A stretch of 43,591 nt of DNA. It comes from Pseudomonadota bacterium. GTDB lineage: Bacteria; Pseudomonadota; Gammaproteobacteria; Eutrophobiales; Eutrophobiaceae. The stretch is taken from assembly GCA_013112535.1 (NCBI GenBank), contig JABFGI010000007.1:1-43591 (forward strand). Reading direction: 5' to 3'. The notes beneath the pieces were generated by a model. The model had not been told where the DNA came from and made no database searches. It was given only the letters and a program-made list of their open reading frames with translations. The translations under genes and the position numbers were made by a program. Below are positions 10,346 through 19,343 of the stretch, one piece after another; positions within the stretch are counted from its first letter, which is position 1, and every line of letters begins with the position of its first letter.

Positions 10346-12298
10346 ATGATTAGGTTAATCCACCTACTTTTCATTCACTTTATTTCTACCTCTATTGCTT
10401 TCGCCGGTAATCATCATCCAGTCGATAAAGAGTTACAAGATTTATTAAGTCTTGATCTTGAAGAGTTGACAACAGTAAGTGTTGCGTCGAAAAAAAACGA
10501 AAAAGTGAGCGATGCCCCGGGTATTATAAATGTAATCACAGCAGAAGAAATTGAACGTTTCGGTTACCGCAATCTTAGAGACATTCTAGATCGTCAACCA
10601 CATATTCAGGTTACCGGCTCCAATCTATTTCCACATGATCGTATCACCATGCGAGGCGTCTCTTTTAGCCATACAGATAATGTTGTATTAGTTTTAATTA
10701 ATGGTCGTCCCGTTAGAGATGGTAATGGTGTCAGTAATAACCAGGACTTTTATAATGCTTTCCCAGTAGACATCATTAATCAAATCGAAATCATTCGTGG
10801 ACCTGGTTCTGTGCTTTACGGTACCAATGCATTTGTTGGTGCTATTAATATCATTACAAAATCGGCTCCCGAAACCTTATCCGGCAAAGCCAAGCTTACC
10901 TATGGTTCGTTTGATCACAAAACGGCAACGTTTACTGGCGGCGGTAAAATAGGCGATTTTGAATTTATCGGATCTGTGAAGGGAGTGGGTATTGAGGGAG
11001 ACAACTTTAAAAACATTACTGACGAAGCCGGTACAGTGGGAACTTATGAAACAGGATCACTCGGTGGCATGATGACTATACATGCCAAGTATAAGGGGTT
11101 TACAGTAAACAGTATTTTAGGTGAAAACAAACAAGACCATGCGCGTAGTTCGTTTATCTTACCAAGTCAGGATATCCAGACAGAACGACATTACGTCGAT
11201 ATTGGCTATAAACACGAATACAACGCAGACTGGAATAGCACGCTAAATTTTTCCTACCACCGCAATCTACTCGATTTTTTACTTAATGCCAGTACCGTCG
11301 ATCAAGAAAATGATAATGAAGATTATATACTCGAACTCTCTAACCAAGGGAAGTTGACGGATAACATCAATATTCTTTTCGGCGGAACATATAATTTAAA
11401 AGAAGGTTTTATCAAAACAAGTAATTTTCTATATAGCACTTATACACTGGGTGCTTATGCACAAGTTGAATACAACTATGATAACTGGTTAAAACTGATT
11501 GGTGGTTTGCAATTTAATAAACCTGATAAAGTCGATGGTAATTACTCTCCTCGTTTCGCAGCCATTGCTAACTTTGGTAAAGCCTGGGGAGCAAAATTAC
11601 TCTATGGTGAAGCATTTCGTGAGGGTTCTCCTATAGAACGATTTATTTCAGCACCAAGTGTTGTTGGAAACGACACAATTAATCCTGAAACCATTGGTAC
11701 TTACGATGCGCAGATCTTCTATAAAGACGAATATAAATCATTTTCATTAACTTACTTTCACAGTGATCAAAAAGACTTAATTACGCGAGTGGGGACATTA
11801 CCGCAACAAATAGTAAATTCAGGAGAAATTACTTACGACGGTTTCGAACTTGAAGGCACTTATGACTTTGACAATGGATTGAGTTTCCTTGGTAACCTCA
11901 GTTATCAAACTAATAGTAAAAGTGATGGCGTAGATAACGCAACCTACGCTTCCGACTGGATGTTTAAAACAGGCCTTTCCTATGATGCACCGCATGGTTT
12001 TCAACTCAGCATCTTCAACAGTTATTTTGCTGCCTCTACTTTACAAAACCATCAAGTCGCTACTGTAACGAACACTAACCCTGATGCCGATGGCTATAAT
12101 AATTTAACGGCGAATTTGAGATTTAATCTGGGAGAAGTATTTAATAACACTGCTCTTTCAAATGTTAAATTATCTCTTTATGGAGACAATTTACTTGATG
12201 AAGATATCTTCTTCCCCAGCCTCAATCGACGAACCGTAAACTCTCTGCCTCATCATATGGGCCGTGGTTTTTACTCAACTTTAAATGTTAGTTTTTAA
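10346..12298 (+). CDS. TonB-dependent outer-membrane receptor
   Basis: This is a 650-residue outer-membrane receptor. Signal peptide residues 1-20 end at IAFAG. A TonB-box-like stretch (LEELTTVSVASKK, about residues 36-48) precedes the plug domain (DAPGIINVITAEEIERFG, then ITMRGV, LINGRPVRDG and IEIIRGPGSVLYGTNAFVGAINIITK). A 22-strand-type barrel follows and ends in the aromatic terminal Phe expected for BAM-assembled barrels. Such receptors take up siderophores, cobalamin, sugars or other ligands with TonB energy; the ligand is not evident. It lies five bases before a YfiR-like gene and is followed by a GGDEF-EAL gene, so a sensory role feeding a c-di-GMP circuit is likely. No iron-uptake genes or Fur box were seen next to it. 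Confidence 0.9.
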   Translation: MIRLIHLLFIHFISTSIAFAGNHHPVDKELQDLLSLDLEELTTVSVASKKNEKVSDAPGIINVITAEEIERFGYRNLRDILDRQPHIQVTGSNLFPHDRITMRGVSFSHTDNVVLVLINGRPVRDGNGVSNNQDFYNAFPVDIINQIEIIRGPGSVLYGTNAFVGAINIITKSAPETLSGKAKLTYGSFDHKTATFTGGGKIGDFEFIGSVKGVGIEGDNFKNITDEAGTVGTYETGSLGGMMTIHAKYKGFTVNSILGENKQDHARSSFILPSQDIQTERHYVDIGYKHEYNADWNSTLNFSYHRNLLDFLLNASTVDQENDNEDYILELSNQGKLTDNINILFGGTYNLKEGFIKTSNFLYSTYTLGAYAQVEYNYDNWLKLIGGLQFNKPDKVDGNYSPRFAAIANFGKAWGAKLLYGEAFREGSPIERFISAPSVVGNDTINPETIGTYDAQIFYKDEYKSFSLTYFHSDQKDLITRVGTLPQQIVNSGEITYDGFELEGTYDFDNGLSFLGNLSYQTNSKSDGVDNATYASDWMFKTGLSYDAPHGFQLSIFNSYFAASTLQNHQVATVTNTNPDADGYNNLTANLRFNLGEVFNNTALSNVKLSLYGDNLLDEDIFFPSLNRRTVNSLPHHMGRGFYSTLNVSF

Positions 12299-12303
12299 AA
12301 AAA

Positions 12304-12861
12304 TTGAAAAATATTACTAAAACAATAACTCTCATTTTGATACTGATTGCTTCATTGCATAGTAATATCGCTCGTTCTGCTGATTATGAATCGCTTGAGA
12401 TCAAGGTAAAAGCAGCTTATCTCTATAACTTTCTTCGTTTTGTAGACTGGCCAGAAGAACATCCTACGCATGCCAATATATGCGTTTACGGCATCAATGA
12501 AAATTATCGCTCTGCTTTTAGTTCAATGGCTACACTTAGCAAAAAAAGCCAACGAATTACTATTAATATGTTTCCAGAAGATGATGACATTACAAAACTT
12601 TCTGCATGCCAGATTATCTTTATCACTGATTCTGCTACACATAAATCCAAAGCTATTTTCGAACAAATAAAAGATCACCAATCATTAACGGTTGGTGAGT
12701 CTGACAGTTTTATTAGCAATGGAGGCATGGTTAATTTCGTTCGCATTAAAGACAAAATCAGGTTTGAAATTAACCACGATGTCGCTAAAGCTGCGGGTTT
12801 AAAAATATCTTCCAAAGTATTGAGGATCGCTGAAAGAGTTATAAACAGCGAGGATACTTAA
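12304..12861 (+). CDS. YfiR-like periplasmic protein (DUF4154 family)
   Basis: This is a 185-residue exported protein. The signal peptide has a Lys-rich start and the hydrophobic core TITLILILIASLHS, with cleavage near ARSA-DY. The DUF4154/YfiR pattern is clear: an early VKAAYLYNFLRFVDWP and a late GMVNFVRIKDKIRFEINHDVAKAAGLKISSKVLRIA. YfiR of Pseudomonas binds and inhibits the periplasmic part of the diguanylate cyclase YfiN. Here it precedes a membrane GGDEF-EAL gene, overlapping it by one base (TAATG), and the same repression is inferred. The start is a TTG at 12304, five bases after the receptor stop, with no good ribosome-binding site, which points to coupled re-initiation. The signal peptide supports this start, since no ATG lies before the mature domain. 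Confidence 0.88.
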   Translation: MKNITKTITLILILIASLHSNIARSADYESLEIKVKAAYLYNFLRFVDWPEEHPTHANICVYGINENYRSAFSSMATLSKKSQRITINMFPEDDDITKLSACQIIFITDSATHKSKAIFEQIKDHQSLTVGESDSFISNGGMVNFVRIKDKIRFEINHDVAKAAGLKISSKVLRIAERVINSEDT

Positions 12862-14909
12862 TGAACTTTTCTCCAGATAAGCATCAGTTTTCAATACGAT
12901 CCAAGTTGGCCTTCGTCATCATTACTATTATCACTATTACACTATTACTTGCTGCAAGCTTATTTACATTATCGCAATTACATGAAAACAAATTAAATTT
13001 AATAGACCATTTAACGACACTAGCGAAAATCACCGGTGACAATGCTGAAGCTGCGATTTTATTCGACAATAGCAATGATGCTGACAAAATTTTATCCGAG
13101 CTGAAGAATGATCCCCATATTATAACTGCTGCCATTTACATTCATAAAAAAAATTTGTTTGCCTCGTATATGAGCAAACAAAACTTCCCACCTGTATTTG
13201 AACCTCCAGAAATTGAAGGCTATATAATAGAGTCCAATAAAATTCATTTATTACAGAATATCTATACTGACAATGGTTTAGATAAAATCGGGGAAATTTA
13301 TCTTCAGGCCAGCCTGTCTCCTCTTTATATACAATTACAAAAAAATATATTTATTACCGGTATCATTGTTTTGTTTTCATTATTGATCGGCTATTTCCTG
13401 AGTTTTCGTTTACAAAAAACAATCTCATTCCCAATTCTTGAGTTATCCGATGCAACCAAAATAATTAAAAATGAAAAAGATTACAGCATTCGCATTCACC
13501 GAAATGATTATCAAGAAATTGAAACCCTGTGTGATGGATTTAATGGCATGTTGCAAGAAATTCAACAACGTGATGAACACTTGCAACAATTAGCAAGTTA
13601 CGATCCGCTAACTGGTCTGGCAAATCGTAAATATTTTTCTGACATGCTGCATCAGGCAATAATTCGAGGCAAAAGAAAATCACATAAGCATGCGATTTTA
13701 TTTATAGATCTCGATCGTTTTAAACATATCAATGATTCACTAGGGCACAGTATCGGTGACGAGCTGTTAGTTCAGGTTGCAAAACGGTTTGATTTGATCA
13801 TACGTGGCGATGACACTGTTGCGCGTTTTGGGGGAGATGAATTTACGGTGCTACTTCAGGAAATTAATGACGAAAGTAGCGCAACTGAAGTTGCTGAAAG
13901 AATCCTTGAAATAATGAACGAACCATTCAAACTGAATAGTCATAACGTTGTCGTTTCTCCCAGCATAGGCATCGTCATGTATCCCGAACATGGCAAAACA
14001 GCAGAACAGTTAATCAGTAATGCTGATACAGCCATGTATAAATCAAAACATGCGGGAGGCAATAATTTTTGGTTTTTCACTGAACACATGAATAAAGCAG
14101 CACAAAAACGACTTAAACTTGAAGAGTCGTTAAGGAAAGCGATTCATAGAGATGAAATAATACTGCATTATCAACCTCAACTTTGTTTAAAAACAAACGA
14201 AATAGTAGGTGTAGAAGCTCTGGTTCGATGGAATAAAAACAATAAAAAACTGGTGCCACCAAATAATTTTCTACCACTTGCTGACGAAACCGGCTTGATC
14301 ATCCCTATTGGTAACATCATCTATAAAAAAGCATTAAACACATTAAAAGAACTTCAGAAGGAAAACCTTTATCAAAATAAAATTGCAATCAACATGTCAG
14401 CAAAACAATTTCGTTCAATCGTCTCTATTGAACAAATGCTTCTTTTTATTGAACAATTAAAAATAGACTGCAATCTTGTTGAAATAGAAATTACTGAAGA
14501 GGCATTAATTGATTATAACGATGAATTGATAAGCACTATGCATACTTTAAAAAAACAGGGAATACATCTTTCTATCGATGACTTTGGCACTGGCTATTCA
14601 TCATTGAGTTATTTAAAACTGTTTCCATTTGATATATTAAAAATTGATATGTCATTCATAAAAGATATGCAGGAAGATGAAAAGAATCAGGACATAGTCA
14701 GGGCAATAATCGATATGTCTCACCATCTTGGTCTGGAAGTGGTCGCAGAAGGAGTAGAAACGGAACTACAAAAACAGCTTCTCACCGAAATGGGCTGTGA
14801 CATTATCCAGGGTTATTATTTTTGCAAGCCACTGGATGAAAAACACTTCAAACAATTCTTATTACAAAGAGCAACGGAACAAAAACAAATTAATAAATAT
14901 CAAGCATGA
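12861..14909 (+). CDS. Membrane GGDEF-EAL protein with YfiN-like (CHASE8-type) periplasmic sensor
   Basis: This is a 682-residue inner-membrane c-di-GMP enzyme. Membrane helices lie at about 16-38 and 161-183 and frame a periplasmic domain of the size and type found in YfiN (CHASE8). A HAMP linker follows at about 183-235. The cyclase domain has GGDEF at 324-328 and an RGDD inhibitory site (RxxD) five residues before it. The phosphodiesterase domain has EAL at 452-454, NMSAKQF, the DDFGTG loop and AEGVET. Both active sites look intact, so the protein could make or degrade c-di-GMP. This differs from YfiN, which has no EAL domain. The ATG follows GAGG by seven bases and overlaps the yfiR-like stop. 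The gene ends eight bases from the convergent parB. Confidence 0.92.
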   Translation: MNFSPDKHQFSIRSKLAFVIITIITITLLLAASLFTLSQLHENKLNLIDHLTTLAKITGDNAEAAILFDNSNDADKILSELKNDPHIITAAIYIHKKNLFASYMSKQNFPPVFEPPEIEGYIIESNKIHLLQNIYTDNGLDKIGEIYLQASLSPLYIQLQKNIFITGIIVLFSLLIGYFLSFRLQKTISFPILELSDATKIIKNEKDYSIRIHRNDYQEIETLCDGFNGMLQEIQQRDEHLQQLASYDPLTGLANRKYFSDMLHQAIIRGKRKSHKHAILFIDLDRFKHINDSLGHSIGDELLVQVAKRFDLIIRGDDTVARFGGDEFTVLLQEINDESSATEVAERILEIMNEPFKLNSHNVVVSPSIGIVMYPEHGKTAEQLISNADTAMYKSKHAGGNNFWFFTEHMNKAAQKRLKLEESLRKAIHRDEIILHYQPQLCLKTNEIVGVEALVRWNKNNKKLVPPNNFLPLADETGLIIPIGNIIYKKALNTLKELQKENLYQNKIAINMSAKQFRSIVSIEQMLLFIEQLKIDCNLVEIEITEEALIDYNDELISTMHTLKKQGIHLSIDDFGTGYSSLSYLKLFPFDILKIDMSFIKDMQEDEKNQDIVRAIIDMSHHLGLEVVAEGVETELQKQLLTEMGCDIIQGYYFCKPLDEKHFKQFLLQRATEQKQINKYQA

Positions 14910-14917
14910 AGCAGGAC

Positions 14918-15784
14918 TTATTTAATCCGGTTAATAATGCCATCCAGCTCATCTAACGAATTATATTGAATCTCAACTTTTCCACGGCCATTGATCTTGT
15001 GATTAATTGCGACATGTGCCCCTAATCGTTCTGATAATTTATTTTCCAGACTGCTGATATTCGGATCTTTTGACTTTTTTGCAGGCTTATTTTTTTTATT
15101 ATTATTTGTTAGTTGTTGTACCAGACTTTCTGTCGCCCTGACCGACAATCCCTGTTTTACAATTTTTTTTGCCACTTCAAGCTGTTTGCCTTTGACTAGG
15201 CCAAGTAAAGCCCTGGCATGACCCATATCGAGTTCACGGCTTTCCAGTAATTTTTTAACACCATTATCCAGTTCTAAAAGTCTTAAAAGATTTGATACTG
15301 CTGAGCGTGAACGACCTACTGCATCGGCAGTCGCATCATGCGTCATATCAAATTCATTAATAAGGCGTTCCAGTGCTCGTGCTTCTTCTAATGGATTTAA
15401 ATCCTGGCGTTGAATATTTTCGATCAATGCCAGACACATTGCAGTTTGATCGGAAACATCTTTAATAATGACAGGGATTTCGTGCAGACCGGCAATCTGC
15501 GCTGCACGCCAGCGACGTTCGCCAGCAATAATTTCATACGATTTTTTGTTTGCCAGAAGTCGTACGACAATCGGTTGGATCATGCCCTGCGCACGAATTG
15601 AATCGGCCAGTTCATTCAGTGCTTCCGGTTCAAAATCCTGCCTTGGTTGATATTGACCGCGTTGAATCAGATCAACAGCAAGTGTTTGTAATGTATCTTC
15701 ACTGGAAGGTTTTGAAAAATCTTCATGAGAACCCAATAAGGCATCAAGTCCTTTTCCTAATCCGCGTTTTTTTGCAGCTGCCAT
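14918..15784 (-). CDS. parB: Chromosome partitioning protein ParB
   Basis: This is a 288-residue CTP-dependent DNA clamp that loads at parS sites and organises the origin region for segregation. The start KKRGLGKGLDALLG is the ParA-stimulating tail. The CTPase/arm motif GERRWRAAQ is intact, the helix-turn-helix region (TADAVGRSRSAVSNLLRLLEL) follows, and a C-terminal dimerisation domain ends at the stop. It is 33 bases after parA. The c-di-GMP operon on the other strand now separates it from atpI, its usual neighbour. I saw no perfect parS site in the window. Confidence 0.95.
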   Translation of the reverse strand: MAAAKKRGLGKGLDALLGSHEDFSKPSSEDTLQTLAVDLIQRGQYQPRQDFEPEALNELADSIRAQGMIQPIVVRLLANKKSYEIIAGERRWRAAQIAGLHEIPVIIKDVSDQTAMCLALIENIQRQDLNPLEEARALERLINEFDMTHDATADAVGRSRSAVSNLLRLLELDNGVKKLLESRELDMGHARALLGLVKGKQLEVAKKIVKQGLSVRATESLVQQLTNNNKKNKPAKKSKDPNISSLENKLSERLGAHVAINHKINGRGKVEIQYNSLDELDGIINRIK

Positions 15785-15817
15785 ATTCTTGTGTATTTTT
15801 CTTCGTTTAAACTTGTT

Positions 15818-16591
15818 TTATGCGGCTATACCTTCACGTCTTAACATTTCACCAGCTAATGCCAAATATGCAACAGCACCAGTGGAAGTTTTGTCGTAGG
15901 TTAATGCAGCCAGACCATGACTGGGCGCCTCGGCCAAACGGACATTACGTGGAATAATAGTACGGTAGACCTTCTCACCAAAGTGATCCATCAATTGCGC
16001 AGACACCTGCATCGCCAGGTTATTTCGTGGGTCATACATTGTTCGTAATAATCCTTCGATTTGCAGCTTTGGATTTAAATATTTACGAATTTTTTCAATT
16101 GTTTCCAATAAGGCACTCAGCCCTTCCAAAGCATAGTATTCACACTGCATAGGGATCATGACTGAATCTGCAGCAACTAGCGAGTTTACTGTCAGCATAT
16201 TTAATGAAGGCGGGCAATCAATAAAGATAAAATCGTAATCACCTGCAAGTGGCTCAAGCGCTGTTCGCAGTCGAACTTCCCGTGCCATTTCGTCTAGCAA
16301 TGATACTTCAGCACCGGTCAGATCAGCGTTGGTCGGAATTAAATCGTAGTGTCCCTCAGGAGATTTAACGATAACTTCTTTTGCCGTTTTCTCGCCCATC
16401 AATAAATCATAACTGGAAAATTCCAGTTCTTTCTTATTGATACCGCTACCCATGGTGGCATTGCCCTGCGGATCGAGATCAACAAGTAATACTCTTCGCT
16501 TGGCCGCAGCCAGAGATGCAGCCAGATTGACGCCGGTTGTCGTCTTTCCTACGCCACCTTTCTGGTTAGAGATTGCAATTATTCGAGCCAT
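15818..16591 (-). CDS. parA: Chromosome partitioning ATPase ParA (Soj)
   Basis: This is a 257-residue ATPase of the ParA/MinD family. It has the deviant Walker A loop KGGVGKTT at residues 10-17, the Walker A' region LLVDLDPQGNAT, and Walker B FIFIDCPPSLNML. There is no N-terminal helix-turn-helix extension, so it is a chromosomal (type Ib-like, small) ParA rather than a plasmid one. It lies between rsmG and parB on the same strand. Confidence 0.96.
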   Translation of the reverse strand: MARIIAISNQKGGVGKTTTGVNLAASLAAAKRRVLLVDLDPQGNATMGSGINKKELEFSSYDLLMGEKTAKEVIVKSPEGHYDLIPTNADLTGAEVSLLDEMAREVRLRTALEPLAGDYDFIFIDCPPSLNMLTVNSLVAADSVMIPMQCEYYALEGLSALLETIEKIRKYLNPKLQIEGLLRTMYDPRNNLAMQVSAQLMDHFGEKVYRTIIPRNVRLAEAPSHGLAALTYDKTSTGAVAYLALAGEMLRREGIAA

Positions 16592-16647
16592 TAAACCTTT
16601 AAGTTACCGTGTTTTTATTATTGAGCATACTTTACCATACAAAAATA

Positions 16648-17268
16648 TCATTCTGCTCGTCTTATCTGGATCAGGTTTGCCATTGATGACTCTGCAGCAT
16701 GTTCCAAGCGATGTAGTTTAATAAGAAAATCGTGCTGACCCAATTCATCTATTTCATCGTTTGCCTGTTTGCCTTTCATAGCAAGTAATTGATTATGCAC
16801 GTTTATTAGATGCTGACTCCATTCAAGCATGCGATTTAGCGGAGCAAATGCCCGGCAAATAATCGTATCGAATTCGTCCTCTGATCTAAAGGATTCAACT
16901 CGAGACTGAACAATTTCGACGTTAGCTATACCAAGCTCAGCTTTCACATGCCTTAAAAAGCGAACCTTTTTCTGATTGCTATCGAGTAATACCCAATTTG
17001 TATCTGGTAATGCCAGAGCCAGAATCATTCCCGGTAAACCCGGTCCGGTTCCGATATCAATGCAATGTGATCCTTTAATGAAAGATATGACAGATAATGA
17101 GTCAAGTATATGTCGTGACAACATTTGTTCCGGATCTTTAATCGCAGTCAGATTATAAGCCTTGTTCCATTTATCTAATAAGGCAATGTAAGCCAGAAAT
17201 TGATCGCAGGGCTGTTGTTCAGGATCGAGACTCAGACTTTGCAAACCCGCCTTTAACTTATCCAGCAT
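16648..17268 (-). CDS. rsmG: 16S rRNA (guanine527-N7)-methyltransferase RsmG (GidB)
   Basis: This 206-residue S-adenosylmethionine-dependent enzyme methylates G527 of 16S rRNA, the modification linked to streptomycin sensitivity. The SAM motif is IDIGTGPGLPGMILA, with LLDSNQKKVRFLRHV and IICRAFAPLNRML following as in the family. It starts 16 bases after the mnmG stop and is almost surely co-transcribed with it. Confidence 0.95.
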   Translation of the reverse strand: MLDKLKAGLQSLSLDPEQQPCDQFLAYIALLDKWNKAYNLTAIKDPEQMLSRHILDSLSVISFIKGSHCIDIGTGPGLPGMILALALPDTNWVLLDSNQKKVRFLRHVKAELGIANVEIVQSRVESFRSEDEFDTIICRAFAPLNRMLEWSQHLINVHNQLLAMKGKQANDEIDELGQHDFLIKLHRLEHAAESSMANLIQIRRAE

Positions 17269-17284
17269 GAGTTGAAAAATCTAA

Positions 17285-19210
17285 TCAGGCACTTTGTTGA
17301 AGAATTAAAGCCTGTTTCTTCAAATGAATACGCAATAAAGATATTGCTGCTGGCGTGATTCCCTGAATTCGACTTGCCTGCCCAAGATTGACCGGGCGAT
17401 GTTTGGATAATTTTTCAATCACCTCAGTCGATAACCCGCGTACTTCATGATAATTAATATTTTCAGGTAAGGCTGTTTCTTCATGACGTCGATTACGGTC
17501 GACCTCTTCTTCCTGACGTTGAATGTAACCGGAATACTTCGCTTGTATTTCTACTTGCTCTGCCACCTTTGGATCGATGTCAGTAAAGTCCAGATTTGGT
17601 AACTTTGAAATATCGCTATAACTGATTTCAGGGCGTCTTAATAACTGTAATAAACTTTGCTCTTTATTAATCGTATATCCCAATACGCTTTCAGCATCTT
17701 CGACTGAAAGTAATTTTGAACCCACACAAATTTTATCCAGACGTTGCGATTCTTTTTCAACGGCATCGCGTTTTTCATTAAATAAACACCAACGTTGTTC
17801 ATCAATTAATCCAAGTTCATGAGCCTGTTCAGTTAAACGTAAATCAGCATTGTCCTCACGTAACATCAAGCGATACTCAGCGCGACTGGTAAACATGCGA
17901 TACGGTTCGGTGGTGCCCATGGTAATCAAGTCATCAACCAATACACCAAGATAGGCTTCATCGCGGCGAGGAAACCAAGGTTCTTTATCCTGAACTCTTA
18001 ATGAAGCATTTAAACCGGCAAGTAAACCTTGTGCAGCCGCTTCTTCATAACCGGTCGTTCCATTTATCTGCCCGGCAAAATAGAGCCCTTTGATAAAGCG
18101 TGTTTCCAACCATGGTGTTAATTCGCGCGGATCAAAAAAATCATATTCAATCGCATAACCGGGACGAATGATGTGTGCATTTTCAAAACCTTTTATAGTT
18201 CGAACCAATTCGATCTGTGCATCATAAGGTAAGGAAGTTGAAATCCCGTTTGGATAGACTTCATTCGTATTTAAACCTTCCGGTTCAATAAATATCTGAT
18301 GCGCCTCTTTATCAGCAAAACGTACTATCTTGTCTTCGACTGAAGGACAATAACGCGGCCCGGCACCTTCAATCTTACCGGTAAACAAGGGCGAACGATC
18401 CAGTGCAGCGCGAATCACGTCGTGGGTTCGTTCGTTTGTATAAGTAATATGACAAAATACTTGTTGCGGATGCTGGCTTTCATTACCGATATAAGAGAAC
18501 ACAGGAACAGGTTTATCGCCCGGTTGCACACCAAGCTGACTGTAATCAATTGTCTTACCATCGATTCGCGGTGGTGTACCTGTTTTCAAACGGCCCACAG
18601 TAAAAGGTAATTCGCGTAATCTGTTGGCTAATGCAATCGAAGGCGGATCACCTGCCCGTCCACCCTGATGATTCACATCACCAATATGAATCTTGCCACC
18701 GAGAAACGTACCAACAGTCAAGACAACCGTTGGAGCCATGAACTTCAAACCGGCTTGGGTTACAACACCTTTGACCTCTTCGCCTTCAACAATCAAATCA
18801 TCAACCGCTTGCTGGAAAATCAGTAAGTTTTCCTGTCCTTCCAATGCCGGACGAACAAACTGTTTATATAAAGAACGATCAATCTGCGCACGGGTGGCTC
18901 TAACAGCTGCACCTTTTCGGGAATTTAAAATACGAAACTGAATACCACTGTGATCCGCTGCCGTGGCCATCAAACCGCCCATGGCATCGATCTCCTTAAC
19001 CAGATGTCCTTTGCCTATGCCACCAATGGCCGGATTACAGGACATTTGCCCCAGGGTATCAACATTATGCGTCAGCAATAAAGTACGCGCACCCATGCGC
19101 GCAGAGGCCAGCGCGGCCTCGGTGCCGGCATGGCCACCGCCAACAATAATGACATCAAAGCCTTGTCGATTATTTGTATGGCTCACTGATTTTTCGGTAT
19201 GACTAGACAT
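17285..19210 (-). CDS. mnmG: tRNA uridine-5-carboxymethylaminomethyl modification enzyme MnmG (GidA)
   Basis: This is a 641-residue FAD enzyme that works with MnmE to modify the wobble uridine of several tRNAs. The FAD-binding [10 protein letters not shown] lies near residues 25-34. The signatures [20 protein letters not shown] and [15 protein letters not shown] are present, and the C-terminal MnmE/tRNA-binding helices end the protein. The start at 19210 gives about 11 residues more than the enterobacterial form and has no clear ribosome-binding site, so the exact start is open. It is the first gene of the mnmG-rsmG-parA-parB group. Two partial DnaA-box-like sequences upstream are too poor to call an origin. 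Confidence 0.95.
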   Translation of the reverse strand: MSSHTEKSVSHTNNRQGFDVIIVGGGHAGTEAALASARMGARTLLLTHNVDTLGQMSCNPAIGGIGKGHLVKEIDAMGGLMATAADHSGIQFRILNSRKGAAVRATRAQIDRSLYKQFVRPALEGQENLLIFQQAVDDLIVEGEEVKGVVTQAGLKFMAPTVVLTVGTFLGGKIHIGDVNHQGGRAGDPPSIALANRLRELPFTVGRLKTGTPPRIDGKTIDYSQLGVQPGDKPVPVFSYIGNESQHPQQVFCHITYTNERTHDVIRAALDRSPLFTGKIEGAGPRYCPSVEDKIVRFADKEAHQIFIEPEGLNTNEVYPNGISTSLPYDAQIELVRTIKGFENAHIIRPGYAIEYDFFDPRELTPWLETRFIKGLYFAGQINGTTGYEEAAAQGLLAGLNASLRVQDKEPWFPRRDEAYLGVLVDDLITMGTTEPYRMFTSRAEYRLMLREDNADLRLTEQAHELGLIDEQRWCLFNEKRDAVEKESQRLDKICVGSKLLSVEDAESVLGYTINKEQSLLQLLRRPEISYSDISKLPNLDFTDIDPKVAEQVEIQAKYSGYIQRQEEEVDRNRRHEETALPENINYHEVRGLSTEVIEKLSKHRPVNLGQASRIQGITPAAISLLRIHLKKQALILQQSA

Positions 19211-19343
19211 AGGGCGGCTATTGTAGCGATTGCCTACCAGAATGTAAGCCTGAATAGCAGAAAAACCGCGTTAAAACATTTCATACGTTAAATGATAGTA
19301 AATCCGAACAAATCCTGGATAACTAGATAAATTTGAATTTTGT

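Noticed and set aside
19300..19330. DnaA-box-like CCTGGATAA upstream of mnmG, suggesting oriC
   Set aside because: Only 7 of 9 bases match and no cluster of boxes or AT-rich unwinding repeats is present, so an origin cannot be supported.
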